From NCBI GenBank assembly GCA_030631085.1, contig DAOVLV010000056.1, positions 1-8,517 on the forward strand: DNA of 8,517 bases. The letters are read 5' to 3'. Positions 1 to 6,061 of this stretch are shown one piece after another. Source of the stretch: Planctomycetales bacterium (lineage in GTDB: Bacteria > Planctomycetota > Phycisphaerae > SM23-33). The notes under the pieces are model-generated. The model did no database searches, was not told the DNA's origin, and was given only the letters and a program-made list of their open reading frames with translations. How positions within the stretch are numbered: position 1 is the first letter of the stretch; the number at the start of each line of letters is the position of its first letter. A program made the translations under genes and the position numbers.

Positions 1-2027
1 ATTCGCGGAATCATTCGACGTGAGAAATCCCCGCCCGCGCTGAGCTTGAACTTGCCCAGGCGAAGCGGTTTGGCGTCCCATAAATGCCCGAATATACCCT
101 TGGGTTCGCCGAGTTTGGGGCCATAACAATGGCGACCAAGGTTATCGACGAGGAAGATAATTTCGTTTTGTCCACGTCGAAAATTCACCGGCATGGGTTT
201 TCTCGACGCCTCCAGCCCTCGTCCCCAAAGACCCGCCATCGTCCCGTTGAGATAGACTAACGCACGGTCCTCACAGCCCGGCAGGAACAGATTCCGCCTG
301 CCCGCCCGATCAGAATCTACAAGGAGGCGATACCATCCGTAGCCATAATCCGCTCCCGTCGCGGAAAGGTCCCTTGGTCGATCCATCTTTTCCCAGTCCA
401 GATCAGCATTTATCGGCTCATCGCAGACGCGCAGACGCTGAAATTTCCCTAATCTCGGAGGGGTGGACCGTTTGGGCGGAACGACCTTGACCTTTTTTTG
501 CATAATCTGGCCGTCAGGCGAGAGGATTGAATACTGCTTTGAGCCGTGCGCCGGTGTGATGTCCTCGATTGTCTCGCCGACGAATTTCGGCCCCAGCACG
601 AGCGAGCCGTCCAGTTCCCACGTACGCTGGGCGAGGCTACTGTTTATTATGACGATCCTCTGGCCGCAGTGCTCCAGAATCAGCGGTTTATCGTCGCTGG
701 GAACTTTCTGGCGGATTTCCTGGTCGTTGACGCAAATTCGCCCTTCCCACCCCGCCGGGCCATGCAATACGAGATTGTCTTCGCCGAACAGTCCCAGCGG
801 CATGAGGTTGGAATAATTCAGCAGATGATCCGGCGTCAGTTTCACCATTATCGGAATGGCAACAGCGCCTAACGGTTCCAGGGAAACCTCCATCTCTTTC
901 CCGTCGGGCAACGAAATTACCGCGGTGGTAGTTTCATCCCGCCCATTGTTTGTAATTACTGCCAGTTTCCCCGACGGACCTGATAGATTCAGCACCTGCG
1001 TGGAATTATGGACTGTTACGCCGGGGCCTTCCATGCGCATCTGCGCGAGAATCTGCCCGAAGTGAGATGCGAGCATGTTGACCAGTTTGGTCAGGTAGTA
1101 CTTCTCGGTCAGACCTCCGCCTTCGGCAAGCGGTGCGTCGTAGTCATAACTCGTTGTCTGCCAGGTCGTGTCGCCTTCTCCAAGCCTGCTTCCCCAGAAG
1201 GCAAAATTCGTCCCGCCATGCCACATGTAGTAATTAATCTGGCTACCACAACCAAGGATTTCCAGCGCCTTCCTGGCCACTTCTTTGGCGTCCTTGACCT
1301 GGTGCGTCCCGCCCCAATAGTCGAACCAGCCGCCCCAGAACTCCGTCGCCAGCATCGGCGCGTCAGGCTGGGTTGTCCGAAGACTTTTGAGGAACTGCAC
1401 TGCATTGTTGTAAGCGTTGCAACATTCGATCGTTTCGGGGATTTTCGGTTTGGTAAGGTTGTTACAGGTGATAATGGGAATATCGAAACCGGACCGTCGG
1501 ATTAATTGGCTGATGAACTGGCAGTAGTTCAGCCGGTCCGGCATGGTGGTGGTGAAGTATTCGTTTTCGTTCTGGATGAGGATGATATTCCCGCCACGGG
1601 TTACCTGCAAATCCGCCAGTTTGGGAAGGATTTTCCCTAAATACTTGCCCGCGTAATGCAGATAGGCGGCGTTGGCCATTCGGTAGGTAATCCCGCTCTT
1701 GGTCATCAACCATGACGGCAGTCCTCCGAAATCCCATTCTGCGCAGATGTAGGGCCCTGGACGAAGAATCACATACAGACCCAATTCGCCGGCCTGGATG
1801 ATGAACTCCCGCAAGTCCTTGTCGCCGCTGAAGTCCCATTCACCCTCGCGGGGTTCGTGGAAATTCCACGCAACGTAGGTCTCGACGCAATTCAGACCCG
1901 CCCGTTTGGCCTTGAGCAGCCTGTCTCGCCATAACTGATGGGGCACACGAAAGTAATGAATGGCACCGCTGGAAAGCCAAACCCGACGACCATCCACGAA
2001 ATAACTACGATCATCATAACTTATCAT
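1..2027 (-). CDS. Glycoside hydrolase family 35 beta-galactosidase, 3' end cut by window edge
   Basis: Seen: an uninterrupted reading frame of 675 codons from ATG at 2027, open at the left edge. It starts near the typical GH35 N-terminus, with SSGAIHYFRVP at residues 19-29, followed by the NCVETYVAWNFHEP and GLYVILRPGPYICAEWDFGG blocks. QNENEY at 152-157 fits the GH35 signature Q-x-E-N-E-[FY], so E156 is the likely acid/base. TEFWGGWFDYWGG places the likely nucleophile at E229. MWHGGTNF lies at 268-275. The later part, after about residue 330, should hold the beta-sandwich domains of the family. An in-frame TAG at 2034-2036 sits three codons before the ATG, so no longer start is possible; the Shine-Dalgarno is weak. 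Family knowledge: these enzymes remove terminal beta-galactosyl residues. No signal peptide is visible, so I infer cytoplasmic action on imported oligosaccharides. The usual GGP before the signature is GGN here. Substrate specificity cannot be read from the sequence. Confidence 0.93.
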   Translation of the reverse strand, partial: MISYDDRSYFVDGRRVWLSSGAIHYFRVPHQLWRDRLLKAKRAGLNCVETYVAWNFHEPREGEWDFSGDKDLREFIIQAGELGLYVILRPGPYICAEWDFGGLPSWLMTKSGITYRMANAAYLHYAGKYLGKILPKLADLQVTRGGNIILIQNENEYFTTTMPDRLNYCQFISQLIRRSGFDIPIITCNNLTKPKIPETIECCNAYNNAVQFLKSLRTTQPDAPMLATEFWGGWFDYWGGTHQVKDAKEVARKALEILGCGSQINYYMWHGGTNFAFWGSRLGEGDTTWQTTSYDYDAPLAEGGGLTEKYYLTKLVNMLASHFGQILAQMRMEGPGVTVHNSTQVLNLSGPSGKLAVITNNGRDETTTAVISLPDGKEMEVSLEPLGAVAIPIMVKLTPDHLLNYSNLMPLGLFGEDNLVLHGPAGWEGRICVNDQEIRQKVPSDDKPLILEHCGQRIVIINSSLAQRTWELDGSLVLGPKFVGETIEDITPAHGSKQYSILSPDGQIMQKKVKVVPPKRSTPPRLGKFQRLRVCDEPINADLDWEKMDRPRDLSATGADYGYGWYRLLVDSDRAGRRNLFLPGCEDRALVYLNGTMAGLWGRGLEASRKPMPVNFRRGQNEIIFLVDNLGRHCYGPKLGEPKGIFGHLWDAKPLRLGKFKLSAGGDFSRRMIPR

Positions 2028-2234
2028 TGTCGGCTACCGTATTACCATGATCAGTGAGACATACTCGCATAACGCCCTGGAATGATTTGATTATTATTGA
2101 TTAGTGTAGCATCCCGCTTCATACGAATCCAGGCAAAAAACGCCGGAAATGGGGATTTCTGCGGAAAATTTCTATATCTACCGTATTGAAAAGCAGTTAC
2201 GTCCAATTTTGGCAAAATCCGCCCGTGGGACAAT

Positions 2235-3128
2235 TTATGCCTGTAAAACCCCCGCCTTCTGAAGTGTTTGCAGCACAAGACGCTCAAACGATGCCGACGT
2301 CGGTGCCTGGAGATACACCGCACCCTTCGACAGGCAGGTTTTCTCCGTCAAACCGACAAACTCGCCCCACTCCTTGACGTAAGTGTCCAGAACGGCTTGC
2401 GTTATGTTAACATTCATCCGACGGTCGGTTTCGACGTTGCTGAGCTGCGAGGCTCCGAGCATCGACGGATTCGCGTCGCATTGATCGACAATTTGCAGGA
2501 GAATCACATCGCCGGAGCGTTGGCGCAGAACGGCCAATGCGCCCGGAAGATCGTCCCCGGCTTCGAGCATGTCTGTGAGAATAATTACCGTTCCCGGCTC
2601 ATTGTATTTGCGGAAAAACTGCTCGACAGAAGCGCCGAGGCGCGTATTTCGTCCAGCGGTGAGGCCTTCGAGGTATTCCAGCGTCTGCAATATCTGCCGG
2701 CGGTTTCTGCCGGTGTGCAAGGCCTCGCCTAATTCGTCGCTGAAAGGAAGGATTCGCACGCGGTCAAGCCCGGACATTGCCACATAAGCCAAGGCCGCTG
2801 CTGTCCGACGGGCGTAATCAAACTTGCTTATCTCACCCATGGCCATTGAGGCGGAGCAATCCAGAAGAATCGTTACGATCCCCTCGCTGTGTTCGTGGAA
2901 GAGCCTCAGCAGCAGTTTTTCCATCCGGGCGTAGTAAGGCCAATCCATCAGTCTCATGTCGTCGCCGGGGGTGTATGCGCGATGGTCGGCGAATTCAAGC
3001 CCGTCGCCAAGCCGGCGCGTCCGACGCTGCCCCGCGCCGCGTGATGCCGACGAAACACGCTTGGCTATCATCCCAAGCCGAGCAAGCCGCTGCAAAAACT
3101 CGTCGTCAAATAATTTACTGTCAGCCAT
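2235..3128 (-). CDS. DUF58 family protein with vWA-like MIDAS motif
   Basis: Seen: 297 residues from ATG at 3128. Residues 45-63 carry the DUF58 hallmark EFADHRAYTPGDDMRLMDW. A beta strand (IVTILLDCSASM) follows, with DxSxS metal-site residues D90, S92 and S94. A later strand, TVIILTDML, is the expected second acidic position of a vWA fold. No membrane helix is evident, so the protein is probably cytoplasmic. An in-frame ATG at 3158 would add ten residues (MNGVRFRGGY). I prefer 3128 because GGTGG lies a few bases upstream and MADSKLFDDEFLQRLARL resembles usual DUF58 starts. Family knowledge: DUF58 proteins are commonly encoded beside MoxR AAA+ ATPases and other vWA proteins and are thought to act with them as chaperone-like or metal-insertion systems. 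Here no MoxR gene flanks it: upstream is a repeat-rich gap, and 207 bases downstream is the GH35 gene on the same strand. The exact function is unknown. Confidence 0.9.
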   Translation of the reverse strand: MADSKLFDDEFLQRLARLGMIAKRVSSASRGAGQRRTRRLGDGLEFADHRAYTPGDDMRLMDWPYYARMEKLLLRLFHEHSEGIVTILLDCSASMAMGEISKFDYARRTAAALAYVAMSGLDRVRILPFSDELGEALHTGRNRRQILQTLEYLEGLTAGRNTRLGASVEQFFRKYNEPGTVIILTDMLEAGDDLPGALAVLRQRSGDVILLQIVDQCDANPSMLGASQLSNVETDRRMNVNITQAVLDTYVKEWGEFVGLTEKTCLSKGAVYLQAPTSASFERLVLQTLQKAGVLQA

Positions 3129-3164
3129 GTATCCACCACGGAAACGTACTCCATTCATAACGTA

Positions 3165-3205
3165 TAGCCGCGTCGGAGTACAGCGCAGACTCGCCGTGGC
3201 GAGAA
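3165..3205 (+). repeat. 41-nt dispersed repeat, copy A (inverted partner at 8271-8311)
   Basis: This stretch matches the reverse complement of 8271-8311 at 40 of 41 positions; the single difference is T at 3179. It ends in a short palindrome, CTCGCC-GT-GGCGAG (3190-3203). The copies lie about 5 kb apart in opposite orientation, both in intergenic DNA upstream of leftward genes. No terminal duplication or transposase accompanies them, so a dispersed repeat is more likely than the ends of an insertion element. Confidence 0.8.
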
Positions 3206-3319
3206 CAACGCGAACATAAACAGCAACTATCGGTCTCTGTCTGAAAACTATTCCAGACAGGCTTTCAGCATTCAGCGGTCAGCTCTCGGCATTCCGTTCC
3301 TTTGTTTATTGGGTTTTGA

Positions 3320-3347
3320 CTGATTGCTGAATGCTGATTGCTGATTG
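3320..3347 (+). repeat. Tandem CTGATTG heptamer repeat, four units
   Basis: Four consecutive 7-nt units: CTGATTG, CTGAATG, CTGATTG, CTGATTG, followed by a partial CTA. The variant second unit forms part of GCTGAATGCTG (3326-3336), which is the exact reverse complement of CAGCATTCAGC at 3266-3276. The region could therefore form a stem with a 49-nt loop. It lies in the upstream region of the leftward DUF58 gene. No function can be assigned. Confidence 0.75.
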
Positions 3348-3421
3348 CTATTTATTGAAATCACGAGGCGCATTTTCCGTATTTCCCATCTTTCTTGAAT
3401 TTCAGCGCAGCGGATTTTTTC

Positions 3422-3449
3422 TTGACAGAATCGCAAAGTGTGATATAGT
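3422..3449 (+). promoter_or_regulatory. Sigma70-type promoter with extended -10 for the first PEP-CTERM gene
   Basis: A perfect TTGACA (3422-3427) is followed after 16 bases by TATAGT (3444-3449), one mismatch from TATAAT. TG at 3441-3442 makes an extended -10. Transcription should begin near 3456, leaving an untranslated leader of roughly 225 nt before the ATG at 3683. The prediction rests on consensus match only. Confidence 0.7.
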
Positions 3450-3456
3450 GGTTTGT

Positions 3457-3682
3457 GCTCCAGCCCGCTTAGGGAGCGGCGGAGCCAATTAACTGTGAGG
3501 GGCAGTGGCGAGTCTCGCTCGCCCGTACCTGCCATAGGCCGCACCGGCCAAGTTCCCACCAATGTAATGAGTGTTCGCAGTCGCAGGCTGGGACGTAGTC
3601 CCACCTTTTCTCTGCAAACACAGCCCCGTTGCGTATGCGGGGCGAAAAAGAGCCGAAACTCTAATCTGGAAGGGAGCACATC
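3457..3682 (+). promoter_or_regulatory. Long structured 5' leader of the first PEP-CTERM gene
   Basis: Successive hairpins can be drawn. CCGCT/AGCGG pairs at 3465-3479. A two-part stem spans 3501-3533, with GGCAG/CTGCC outside and GGCGAG/CTCGCC around the loop TCTCG. GGGAC-GTA-GTCCC lies at 3590-3602 and GCCCCG/CGGGGC at 3623-3643. AGAG-CCGAAA-CTCT (3649-3662) follows, then the strong Shine-Dalgarno GGAAGGGAG (3668-3676), six bases before the ATG. The part from about 3623 onward is shared with the second PEP-CTERM gene. The part from 3583 is shared with the orphan copy at 5698-5791. A regulatory RNA role is inferred; it matches no riboswitch class I recognise. Confidence 0.6.
3583..3607 (+). 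repeat. GGGAC-GTA-GTCCC hairpin repeat, copy 1
   Basis: AGGCTGGGACGTAGTCCC, followed by ACCTT, occupies 3585-3607. It recurs on the plus strand at 5700-5717 (18 identical bases) and on the minus strand at 8431-8453 (22 of 23 identical). The core GGGAC/GTCCC forms a five-pair stem. It looks like a mobile or dispersed small repeat that here sits inside the leader. Confidence 0.75.
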
Positions 3683-4993
3683 ATGAGAACAACAACAATT
3701 GCAGTAGTGGTAATAGTGGCCGTGGTCCTGGCCTTGACGGCGGCGGCACGGGCGGTCCCAGCCCAACAGGCCAAACTCACTGCCGACGACGGAGCCGCGA
3801 ACGACTACTTCGGCATCTCTGTAGCGATTTCCGGATCCTACGCCGTCGCGGGTGCGCAGTATGATGATGACAACGGGAATCAGTCAGGTTCAGCTTACGT
3901 GTTTTACAAGGATCAGGGCGGGGCCAATAACTGGGGACAGGTCGCCAAACTCACAGCCGACGACGGGACTGCCTACGACTATCTTGGCCGCCCGGTGGGC
4001 ATCTCCGGATCCTACGTCATTGCGGGCGCCCACCGCGATAACGAGAATGGCGATTGGTCCGGCTCGGCTTATGTATTCTACAGAGATCAGGGCGGCAGCA
4101 ACAACTGGGGCCAGCAAGCCAAACTCACCGCTACTGACGGGGCTGCGTACGACTACTTCGGTTACTCGGCGGCTATCTCCGGATCCTACGCCGTGGCAGG
4201 TGCCCGTAATGGCGATGGTAACGTGGATGAATCCGGCTCGGCCTACGTATTCTACAGAGATCAGGGCGGCAGCAACAACTGGGGTCAGCAGGCCAAGCTT
4301 ACCGCCAACGACGGGGCTGCGGACGACGACTTCGGCTACTCGGTAGCCATCTCTGGGTCTTACGCCGTCGTGGGCGCCCCCGGGGATGGGGGACCCTTCA
4401 ACATCGGTTCGGCCCACGTGTTCTGCAAAGATCAGGGTGGGAGCAACCTTTGGGGCCAAGTTACTAAACTCACCGCCTCCGATGGATCTGCGTTTGACAA
4501 TCTCGGTTTATCAACGGCCATCTCGGGGTCCTACGCCGTCGTGGGGGCCTCCGGTAAGGCTTACGTGTTCTACAAGGACGAGGGCGGCAGCGACAACTGG
4601 GGCCAGGTCGCAAAACTCACAGCCTTCGACGGAGATGAGAACGGGTTCGGCCAATCGGTGGCCGTTGACGAGGATGTGATCCTTGTCGGTGCCTCCCAAG
4701 ACGATGACCACGGGATCGCTTCCGGTTCGGTGTACGTGTTCCTGAAGCCTGATGCAGATTGGAGTGACACGACGGAGAACTACAAACTTACCGCCGACGA
4801 CGCGGCTGGGGAGGATTATTTCGGCTGCTCGGTGGCCGTTTCCGGGACGTACGGTCTGGCGGGCGCCTCCGGCGACGATGACAACGGGAGTCGCTCCGGT
4901 TCGGCCTACGTATTCTATGATGTGCCCGAGCCCGCCTCCGCGAGTTTGCTGCTGCTGGGCGCTGTGGCGCTGTTGCGACGCCGGAAAAAGTGA
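3683..4993 (+). CDS. PEP-CTERM sorted protein with seven FG-GAP-like beta-propeller repeats
   Basis: Seen: 436 residues. A signal peptide covers about 1-24 (hydrophobic IAVVVIVAVVLALTAAARA, likely cut after A24). Seven repeats begin with KLTA at residues 31, 89, 147, 205, 262, 311 and 368. A typical repeat reads KLTADDGAANDYFG, then VAISGSYAVAGA, an acidic DDDNG-type loop, SGSAYVFY and finally KDQGGSNNWGQ. The pattern matches the FG-GAP_2 or integrin-alpha-like propeller family, and seven units fit a seven-bladed propeller; the acidic loops may bind calcium. The C-terminus VPEPASASLLLLGAVALLRRRKK is a canonical PEP-CTERM signal: VPEP motif, membrane helix, arginine cluster. Family knowledge: an exosortase removes this tail during export to the cell surface or matrix. 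No exosortase lies in the window. Repeat 5 is shortened and lacks its acidic loop, and repeat 7 lacks the KDQGG segment. The start follows an excellent Shine-Dalgarno. The ligand is unknown. Confidence 0.93.
   Translation: MRTTTIAVVVIVAVVLALTAAARAVPAQQAKLTADDGAANDYFGISVAISGSYAVAGAQYDDDNGNQSGSAYVFYKDQGGANNWGQVAKLTADDGTAYDYLGRPVGISGSYVIAGAHRDNENGDWSGSAYVFYRDQGGSNNWGQQAKLTATDGAAYDYFGYSAAISGSYAVAGARNGDGNVDESGSAYVFYRDQGGSNNWGQQAKLTANDGAADDDFGYSVAISGSYAVVGAPGDGGPFNIGSAHVFCKDQGGSNLWGQVTKLTASDGSAFDNLGLSTAISGSYAVVGASGKAYVFYKDEGGSDNWGQVAKLTAFDGDENGFGQSVAVDEDVILVGASQDDDHGIASGSVYVFLKPDADWSDTTENYKLTADDAAGEDYFGCSVAVSGTYGLAGASGDDDNGSRSGSAYVFYDVPEPASASLLLLGAVALLRRRKK
3773..4918 (+). repeat. Seven tandem coding repeats of about 174 bp within the PEP-CTERM gene
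   Basis: Unit lengths are 58, 58, 58, 57, 49 and 57 codons, with a shorter final unit. At nucleotide level, 38 bases at 4073-4110 are identical to 4247-4284, exactly one unit (174 bp) later. This includes synonymous sites and indicates recent duplication or gene conversion among the central units. Confidence 0.85.
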
Positions 4994-5079
4994 ACGAGTG
5001 TGGGTTGTTGCGGACGCTACGGCGTGGCGGGTGCCGGGGGCGCTGGGTTTGCGCCCACGGGAACGCGACTTGGTATAAA

Positions 5080-5104
5080 CGTGGTCGCAAACACCGCGAC
5101 CACG
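5080..5104 (+). promoter_or_regulatory. Perfect 9-bp stem-loop between the two PEP-CTERM genes
   Basis: CGTGGTCGC (5080-5088) pairs fully with GCGACCACG (5096-5104) around the 7-nt loop AAACACC. It lies 87 bases after the first PEP-CTERM stop. No U-run follows, so it is not a canonical intrinsic terminator; it may be a processing, attenuation or mRNA-stability element. TATAAA at 5074-5079 just before it might be a weak -10, but no good -35 is present. Confidence 0.5.
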
Positions 5105-5109
5105 GCACC

Positions 5110-5182
5110 GGCATATATGCCCCGCAACAGGTGCGGGGCAAAGAAGAGCCGAAACTCTAATTTTGGAAGGGAGCACATCATG
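5110..5182 (+). promoter_or_regulatory. PEP-CTERM leader, copy 2, with overlapping palindrome
   Basis: GGCATATATGCC (5110-5121) is a perfect 12-bp palindrome. Its last three bases are also the start of the stem GCCCCGCA/TGCGGGGC (5119-5139, loop ACAGG). AGAG-CCGAAA-CTCT follows, then TTTTGG and the Shine-Dalgarno GGAAGGGAG (5165-5173) six bases before ATG. From GCCCC to ATG it matches the leader of the upstream gene, and the GAGCACATC spacer before the start codon is identical. In this copy CCGAAA can pair with TTTTGG (one G-U), which would occlude the Shine-Dalgarno edge or form a pseudoknot with the AGAG/CTCT stem. Confidence 0.65.
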
Positions 5183-5689
5183 ATGAACTGGAAGAAACTT
5201 ACTGCAATCGCGACGGCGCTTCTGATTATCGCAGCCGTTACCACCACCGCCCACGCCGCCACCTGGACAGTAACGCAACTGACCAGCAACGACTACAATG
5301 ACGGCAACCCCCACGTCTCTGGTAGCAATGTCGTGTGGTACGGCGATAACGGCAACGATTCGGAAATCTTCTTCTACGACGGAACCTCAACTACACAACT
5401 AACCAACAATAGTTGCTGCGAATACACCAGCGACGTCTCCGGCAGCAATGCCGTGTGGTACGGCTGGGACGGCAACGACTACGAAATCTTCCTCTGGGAC
5501 GGGACGGAGATTATCCAACTGACGGATAACGACTACGACGACAAGGACCCCCAAATCGACGGCGACGTGATCGTCTGGTACGGCTATGACGGCGGCGACA
5601 ACGAGATCTTCATGGCCACGCCCGAACCGGCGGCCCTTTCGCTGTTGGCGGTCGGCGGGCTGGCACTGCTTCGCCGCCGCAGGTCTTGA
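5180..5689 (+). CDS. Small PEP-CTERM sorted protein with three TolB-like propeller repeats
   Basis: Seen: 169 residues from ATG at 5180. The following codon is also ATG, so 5183 is an equally possible start. The frame is open further upstream to 5000, but GGAAGGGAG and the signal peptide fix the start here. The signal peptide is about 1-26 (KKLTAIATALLIIAAVTTTAHA). Three repeats begin with QLT at residues 33, 73 and 113, a period of exactly 40. Each repeat combines QLT, a D/N-rich turn, VSGSNVVWYG and a (D/N)GNDSEIF-like strand, resembling the TolB/WD40-like beta-propeller repeats common in PEP-CTERM proteins. The tail TPEPAALSLLAVGGLALLRRRRS is a PEP-CTERM signal for exosortase processing. 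Three repeats are too few for a closed propeller, so the protein may oligomerise or be a shortened descendant of a longer one. It lies 186 bases downstream of the first PEP-CTERM gene with the same leader. The partner or ligand is unknown. Confidence 0.9.
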   Translation: MMNWKKLTAIATALLIIAAVTTTAHAATWTVTQLTSNDYNDGNPHVSGSNVVWYGDNGNDSEIFFYDGTSTTQLTNNSCCEYTSDVSGSNAVWYGWDGNDYEIFLWDGTEIIQLTDNDYDDKDPQIDGDVIVWYGYDGGDNEIFMATPEPAALSLLAVGGLALLRRRRS

Positions 5690-5692
5690 GCG

Positions 5693-5725
5693 AAATTGCA
5701 GGCTGGGACGTAGTCCCGGCAATTT
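5693..5725 (+). terminator. Imperfect stem-loop after the second PEP-CTERM gene
   Basis: AAATTGC (5693-5699) pairs with GCAATTT (5719-5725), enclosing GGGAC-GTA-GTCCC (5705-5717). It starts four bases after the stop codon. The inner hairpin is the dispersed GGGAC repeat (copy at 5700-5717). Only a short T-stretch closes the stem, so termination is possible but not certain; mRNA 3'-end stabilisation is the alternative. Confidence 0.45.
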
Positions 5726-5791
5726 GACGTGCAAACACGCCCCGCAACAGGTGCGGGGCGAAGAAGAGCCGAAACTCTAATTTCGGAAGGG
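5698..5791 (+). repeat. Orphan third copy of the PEP-CTERM leader
   Basis: It aligns with 3583-3674 over its whole length. It contains the GGGAC hairpin, GCAAACAC, the stem CGCCCCGCA/TGCGGGGCG (5738-5760, loop ACAGG), AGAG-CCGAAA-CTCT and GGAAGGGA. Here CCGAAA pairs perfectly with TTTCGG. The copy breaks off just after GGAAGGGA: the GAGCACATCATG start context is missing and no rightward gene follows. It could be a relic of a lost third PEP-CTERM gene, a small RNA, or a mobile leader copy. Confidence 0.65.
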
Positions 5792-5812
5792 ATTAAACCG
5801 GAACGGTTTAAT
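5792..5812. terminator. Perfect 9-bp hairpin between convergent genes
   Basis: ATTAAACCG (5792-5800) and CGGTTTAAT (5804-5812) pair fully around GAA. The hairpin abuts the stop codon of the leftward membrane-protein gene (5813-5815) and lies at the end of the orphan leader, so it could serve both directions. Neither strand has a clear U-run after the stem, which lowers confidence in intrinsic termination. Confidence 0.45.
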
Positions 5813-6022
5813 CTATCCGGTTACATCCATTGCTTCCATCTTCCGCATTTCGGAGGCCTCGTATCGTTGGCGGATAGGCCGGAGCAGCGACACCGATAGT
5901 ATCGTACAGAGCAACCCCGCCAGGCCGAAGGGATACCAGACGCCGAAAGGCTGGGATTTTATCAACGCAATTACAACCACCGCTATAACCGACAACAAAC
6001 TTAAAAAAGTAGCCGGGACCAC
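5813..6022 (-). CDS. Small two-helix membrane protein, unknown function
   Basis: Seen: 69 residues with two hydrophobic segments, about 4-21 (ATFLSLLSVIAVVVIALI) and 31-47 (PFGLAGLLCTILSVSLL). They are joined by a short KSQPFGVW loop and followed by a charged tail (RPIRQRYEASEMRKME). The positive charges suggest a cytoplasmic C-terminus, and two helices would place the N-terminus there as well. The start is GTG at 6022; an in-frame TAA at 6026-6028 excludes anything longer, and no clear Shine-Dalgarno is seen. The gene follows the HEAT-repeat gene on the same strand after 39 bases, so co-transcription is likely. I do not recognise the family. The membrane-protein composition, absent from the other frames here, is the main argument that it is real. 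Confidence 0.6.
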   Translation of the reverse strand: MVPATFLSLLSVIAVVVIALIKSQPFGVWYPFGLAGLLCTILSVSLLRPIRQRYEASEMRKMEAMDVTG

Positions 6023-6061
6023 GTTTTATTTCGCTGTGGCAGAGCGGGTGGTTGTCTCCGA

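Larger units (their letters stand above)
3129..3682. other. Gene-free repeat-rich intergenic region between divergent genes
   Basis: No credible coding region is seen in these roughly 550 bases; the open frames present are made of repeat sequence. Reading rightwards it holds: a 41-nt repeat (3165-3205) that recurs inverted near 8300; an 11-bp inverted pair, CAGCATTCAGC at 3266-3276 and GCTGAATGCTG at 3326-3336; tandem CTGATTG units; a sigma70-like promoter (3422-3449); and a long leader with successive hairpins upstream of the first PEP-CTERM gene. No clear promoter for the leftward DUF58 gene was recognised. Confidence 0.75.

Noticed and set aside
463..1505. Several rightward open frames opposite the GH35 gene
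   Set aside because: They lie antisense to a continuous GH35 frame with full family motifs; their translations are low-complexity and unlike any protein family I know.
2205..2219. ATTTTG-G-CAAAAT palindrome after the DUF58 gene as terminator or operator
   Set aside because: A one-base centre cannot form a usable RNA loop at full stem length and no U-run follows; no partner evidence for an operator.
3320..3347. CRISPR array
   Set aside because: The repeats are 7 nt, directly adjacent and have no spacers.
3583..3676. Known riboswitch (cyclic di-GMP class I or II, preQ1)
   Set aside because: The conserved core sequences of those classes are not present as far as I can align by eye; only generic hairpins and a possible pseudoknot match.
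5000..5179. N-terminal extension of the second PEP-CTERM protein from 5000
   Set aside because: The extension is translated from hairpin and leader sequence; the Shine-Dalgarno and signal peptide clearly place the start at 5180.
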